NCBI RefSeq assembly: GCF_000002075.1
Contig: NW_004797927.1
Location: 325,889 to 389,888, forward strand
Source of the DNA: Aplysia californica
Lineage: Eukaryota > Mollusca > Gastropoda > Aplysiida > Aplysiidae
Length of the DNA: 64,000 nt
Direction: 5' to 3'
The translations under genes and the position numbers were made by a program. Below, piece by piece: positions 61,943-64,000 of this stretch (its first letter is position 1; every line of letters starts with the position of its first letter). The notes under the pieces were generated by a model. That model was not told where the DNA came from. It did no database searches and saw nothing but the letters and a program-made list of their open reading frames with translations.

Positions 61943-62046
61943 AATATATCATCATTTATAGAGTTAGAGTTCGGGGGGAATATATCATCATTTATAGAGT
62001 TAGAGTTCGGGGGAATATATCATCATTTATAGAGTTAGAGTTCAAC
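61943..62046 (+). repeat. About 35-bp tandem repeat, three units
   Basis: Unit tatatcatcatttatagagt followed by tagagttcggggg. Confidence 0.93.
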
Positions 62047-62049
62047 TCA

Positions 62050-62730
62050 TCATTGTGCTCACATTCCCTTGGTACCGGGTATGCTGTACAGAAGTAGTTT
62101 CTCAGGACAGAGTAGGCCTGCACATTCACTACATGTGTCCAAATTTTCTCTCTGGTCAGTGGATCTTTTTGGCTGTCCGGGGAAGCACAGAATATATCCT
62201 AATACTCATAAGAAAAATGCTTCAAGTCACTTTTAATCATGTTGAGAAAATGAGAGAAAACTGTTACTTTCAGATAACTGACTCTCTGAAACGCTTGAAA
62301 TTTGATACACTCAACTGATTTTATATTTGGAATTTGTTTGAGTAAAGAGAAGCATATTTATTTACACGATGATGGTCGTTTAGTGGCGGCTCATCCAACA
62401 CGGGACAAGTTTGTTACAATTCTTGCTCTCTTGTCTGGTACTTTTCTTTAACTTTGTTGGCCTTCATGCTACAATTGTGTCATCAAAATAAATGTTAAGA
62501 GGCGAATCGTATTAGTCAATGAAGGGTACAACGTTAATGTCCACTCTGCCCGCCTCTCGGCGTACTTTGGTCTGTCTGTGGCTCATGGAGGATGAAAGGA
62601 GAGAAATAAACATCCTGATCACTTCTTCTCAGCTTGTGTTGTTTTCTTCTTCATGTGGTGTCGTCACTTGGGGCAGGAGGTGGGAGGGGGGGTGATTGTT
62701 TTATTTCAGGGCGGCGACCTGGTAGTGAGG
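62050..62730. other. Non-coding stretch with a candidate polyadenylation signal
   Basis: No gene recognised. AATAAA at 62605-62610 is followed by GT-rich DNA (gcttgtgttgttttc, tgtggtgtcgtc) and is a possible distal end for AP1S isoform B, though 4.7 kb from its stop. Confidence 0.4.
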
Positions 62731-62732
62731 TA

Positions 62733-62832
62733 GTGGCGTTGGTGGTCTAGTGGTTAGGCTACCGGACTCGCAATCGTGAGTTTGTCGGTGGTCTAGTGGT
62801 TATGCTACCGGACTCGTAATCGTGAGGTTGTC
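62733..62832 (+). repeat. Tandem pair of tRNA-like 5' halves
   Basis: Two about 48-bp units, ggtggtctagtggttaggct then accggactcgcaatcgtgag. Each contains a pol III A-box-like tggtctagtgg and an anticodon-arm-like segment but no B box, so they look like tRNA-derived SINE heads rather than functional tRNA genes. Confidence 0.65.
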
Positions 62833-62869
62833 AGCGAAAGATCTTGTCAGTTTGTTAGTGTTTTAGTGC

Positions 62870-63184
62870 CTATAAATTTTAATGGCTGCTTGCTTTATAA
62901 TCTTCCCAGGAAGTTGAGGTTGTTTCAGAATGCTCTCAGGTCTGCTGGGGTAATAGTATAGATTGTGAAGCGCATAGAGCTTGCTGTTGAGCGGGGATTT
63001 GCGCTATACAAATGCTATCTATTGTTATTATTGTTATAACATGTAGCCTATTATTATTATTATTATTATTACATATATCATTATTATTATTATCATTATT
63101 ATTATTATTTTTATTATTATTATCATTATTATTATAATCATTGTTATCATTATTATTATTATTATTATTATCATTATTATTACA
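62870..63184 (+). mobile_element. SINE-like retroposon with L2-type tail, copy 2, ending in (ATT)n
   Basis: Matches 53195-53370 (cttcccaggaagttgaggtt, aggtctgctggggtaatag, gaagcgcatagagcttgctg, gcgctatacaaatgc). It passes directly into a 140-bp ATT/ATC microsatellite (63041-63184), apparently an expansion of the element's own tail repeat. Confidence 0.75.
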
Positions 63185-63536
63185 TGTATTGTCGGACACA
63201 GTGGAGCATTGCTTGTGGTCCAAACAGCAGGAGAGAAAGCTATGTCAGAATCAACACACGTAATGTACATGTACATGTTGGGATTTGCACTACAACAACA
63301 AAAAAAAAAGAAACTACAGAGAAATGTGTAAAGTTAATTCATGGTTTGGGGATTCAGTAGTGAAAATTATTTGATTATTTGATCCTTTTGTACGCATATT
63401 GACACAATTTAGACCATTCAGAAGGAAGGCAGCTTTTCTTCTTGCCTGTTTGAGCCCACCCACGCAGAGTGATATTATATATATAATATATATATATATA
63501 TATAATAGTATACAGCCTCCCAGCTGACAGATGGAG

Positions 63537-63716
63537 TGGGTGGTTGGCGGGTGCTCTGGTGTGGTTTTTCTCCTTCTTTCCTATCAAACATCTATCATCT
63601 TTATCTCCTCTCCTTCTTTTTTGTGTTTGTTACTCTCTTGTGACACCTCTAATCTTCAGCACTTATATGACCTTATTGTGTTGCAAGTGCCGTAAAACTC
63701 TCACTAAAACTAAGAA
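63537..63716 (+). mobile_element. SINE family A reference copy with 11-bp target duplication
   Basis: A 180-bp intact-looking copy flanked by gacagatggag (63526-63536) and gacagatagag (63717-63727). The head is gggtggttggcgggtgctct. A pyrimidine-rich body follows (catctatcatctttatctcc, tgtttgttactctcttgtga), then a tail hairpin and tctcactaaaac. No clear tRNA A/B boxes are seen. About 13 sizeable copies, plus stubs, occur in the window. Confidence 0.93.
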
Positions 63717-63727
63717 GACAGATAGAG

Positions 63728-64000
63728 AGATAGATATTACATGTTAGCAGGCAGAGATGGAAAGACAGAACTGCACACACTCCAGCAACGACTGAGAAAG
63801 AAACTTTCCTCTCTATGTGGGAATCAACTCTCACCTACTGTAGAATGCATCACGAAAAGTTGAATATTTTAGGGACCTTCCTTATGGGGGGGGGGGGGGT
63901 CGCTTTTGCTGATACCACTGGTCAACACACAGTTTGCGGCATGAGATTTAAGACTTGTTTCAAGCTAATTTGAGATAGCTGATTCTAAAAATGGCATTAG
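63728..64000. other. End of window, nothing recognised
   Basis: Includes a G tract at 63887-63899; no exon supported. Confidence 0.5.

Overview
The window is animal nuclear DNA. Genes are split by GT-AG introns, the spacing is long and AT-rich, and there is a very high load of short interspersed elements, miniature inverted-repeat DNA transposons (MITEs) and minisatellites. The three genes have clear animal orthologues. The repeat style, with retroposon tails ending in a gcgctatacaaa-type motif followed by ATT repeats, suits a mollusc, probably a gastropod; that assignment is an inference. There are two assembly gaps (12584-12683 and 42311-42436).

Layout. (1) 182-4609, plus strand: the 3' part of a monocarboxylate transporter-family (SLC16) gene in four exons; its 5' exons lie outside the window. 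A partial duplicate of the first visible exon sits just upstream. A 24-bp minisatellite grows directly out of its last eight codons. (2) 4610-25700: about 21 kb in which I find no protein gene. It holds many minisatellites, including a 39-bp array open in two frames and a 4-kb array of degenerate 21-bp units, together with MITEs, a 197-bp foldback element and SINEs. Part may be 3' UTR of the transporter gene, but I cannot fix its end. (3) 25700-36029, minus strand: a complete NME7 gene (DM10 domain plus two nucleoside diphosphate kinase domains) in ten coding exons, the first contributing only the ATG; 380 residues. Its introns contain MITEs and five minisatellites. (4) 38797-57912, plus strand: an AP-1 clathrin adaptor sigma subunit gene, divergent from NME7. 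It has three shared coding exons and two alternative terminal exons about 7 kb apart, each with its own stop. Its introns are crowded with a 180-bp SINE. (5) 57913-64000: no recognised gene; MITEs, SINE stubs, tRNA-like fragments and microsatellites.

The three genes do unrelated jobs: membrane transport of small carboxylates or similar solutes, ciliary/centrosomal microtubule function, and trans-Golgi/endosome vesicle sorting. I see no sign that they form a functional cluster. NME7 and the sigma-adaptin gene are head-to-head, with about 2.8 kb between start codons, so they may share regulatory DNA.

The most interesting signals are: the two alternative C-terminal exons of the sigma adaptin; two different SINE types sharing one 3' tail that forms a hairpin whose stem differs by compensatory changes; the stop-codon-derived minisatellite; an NME7 exon that sits inside a long open frame made by flanking minisatellites with periods divisible by three; and the 21-bp satellite whose translation is a coiled-coil-like heptad. 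I found no CRISPR array, no operon-like system and no intact transposase or reverse transcriptase gene.
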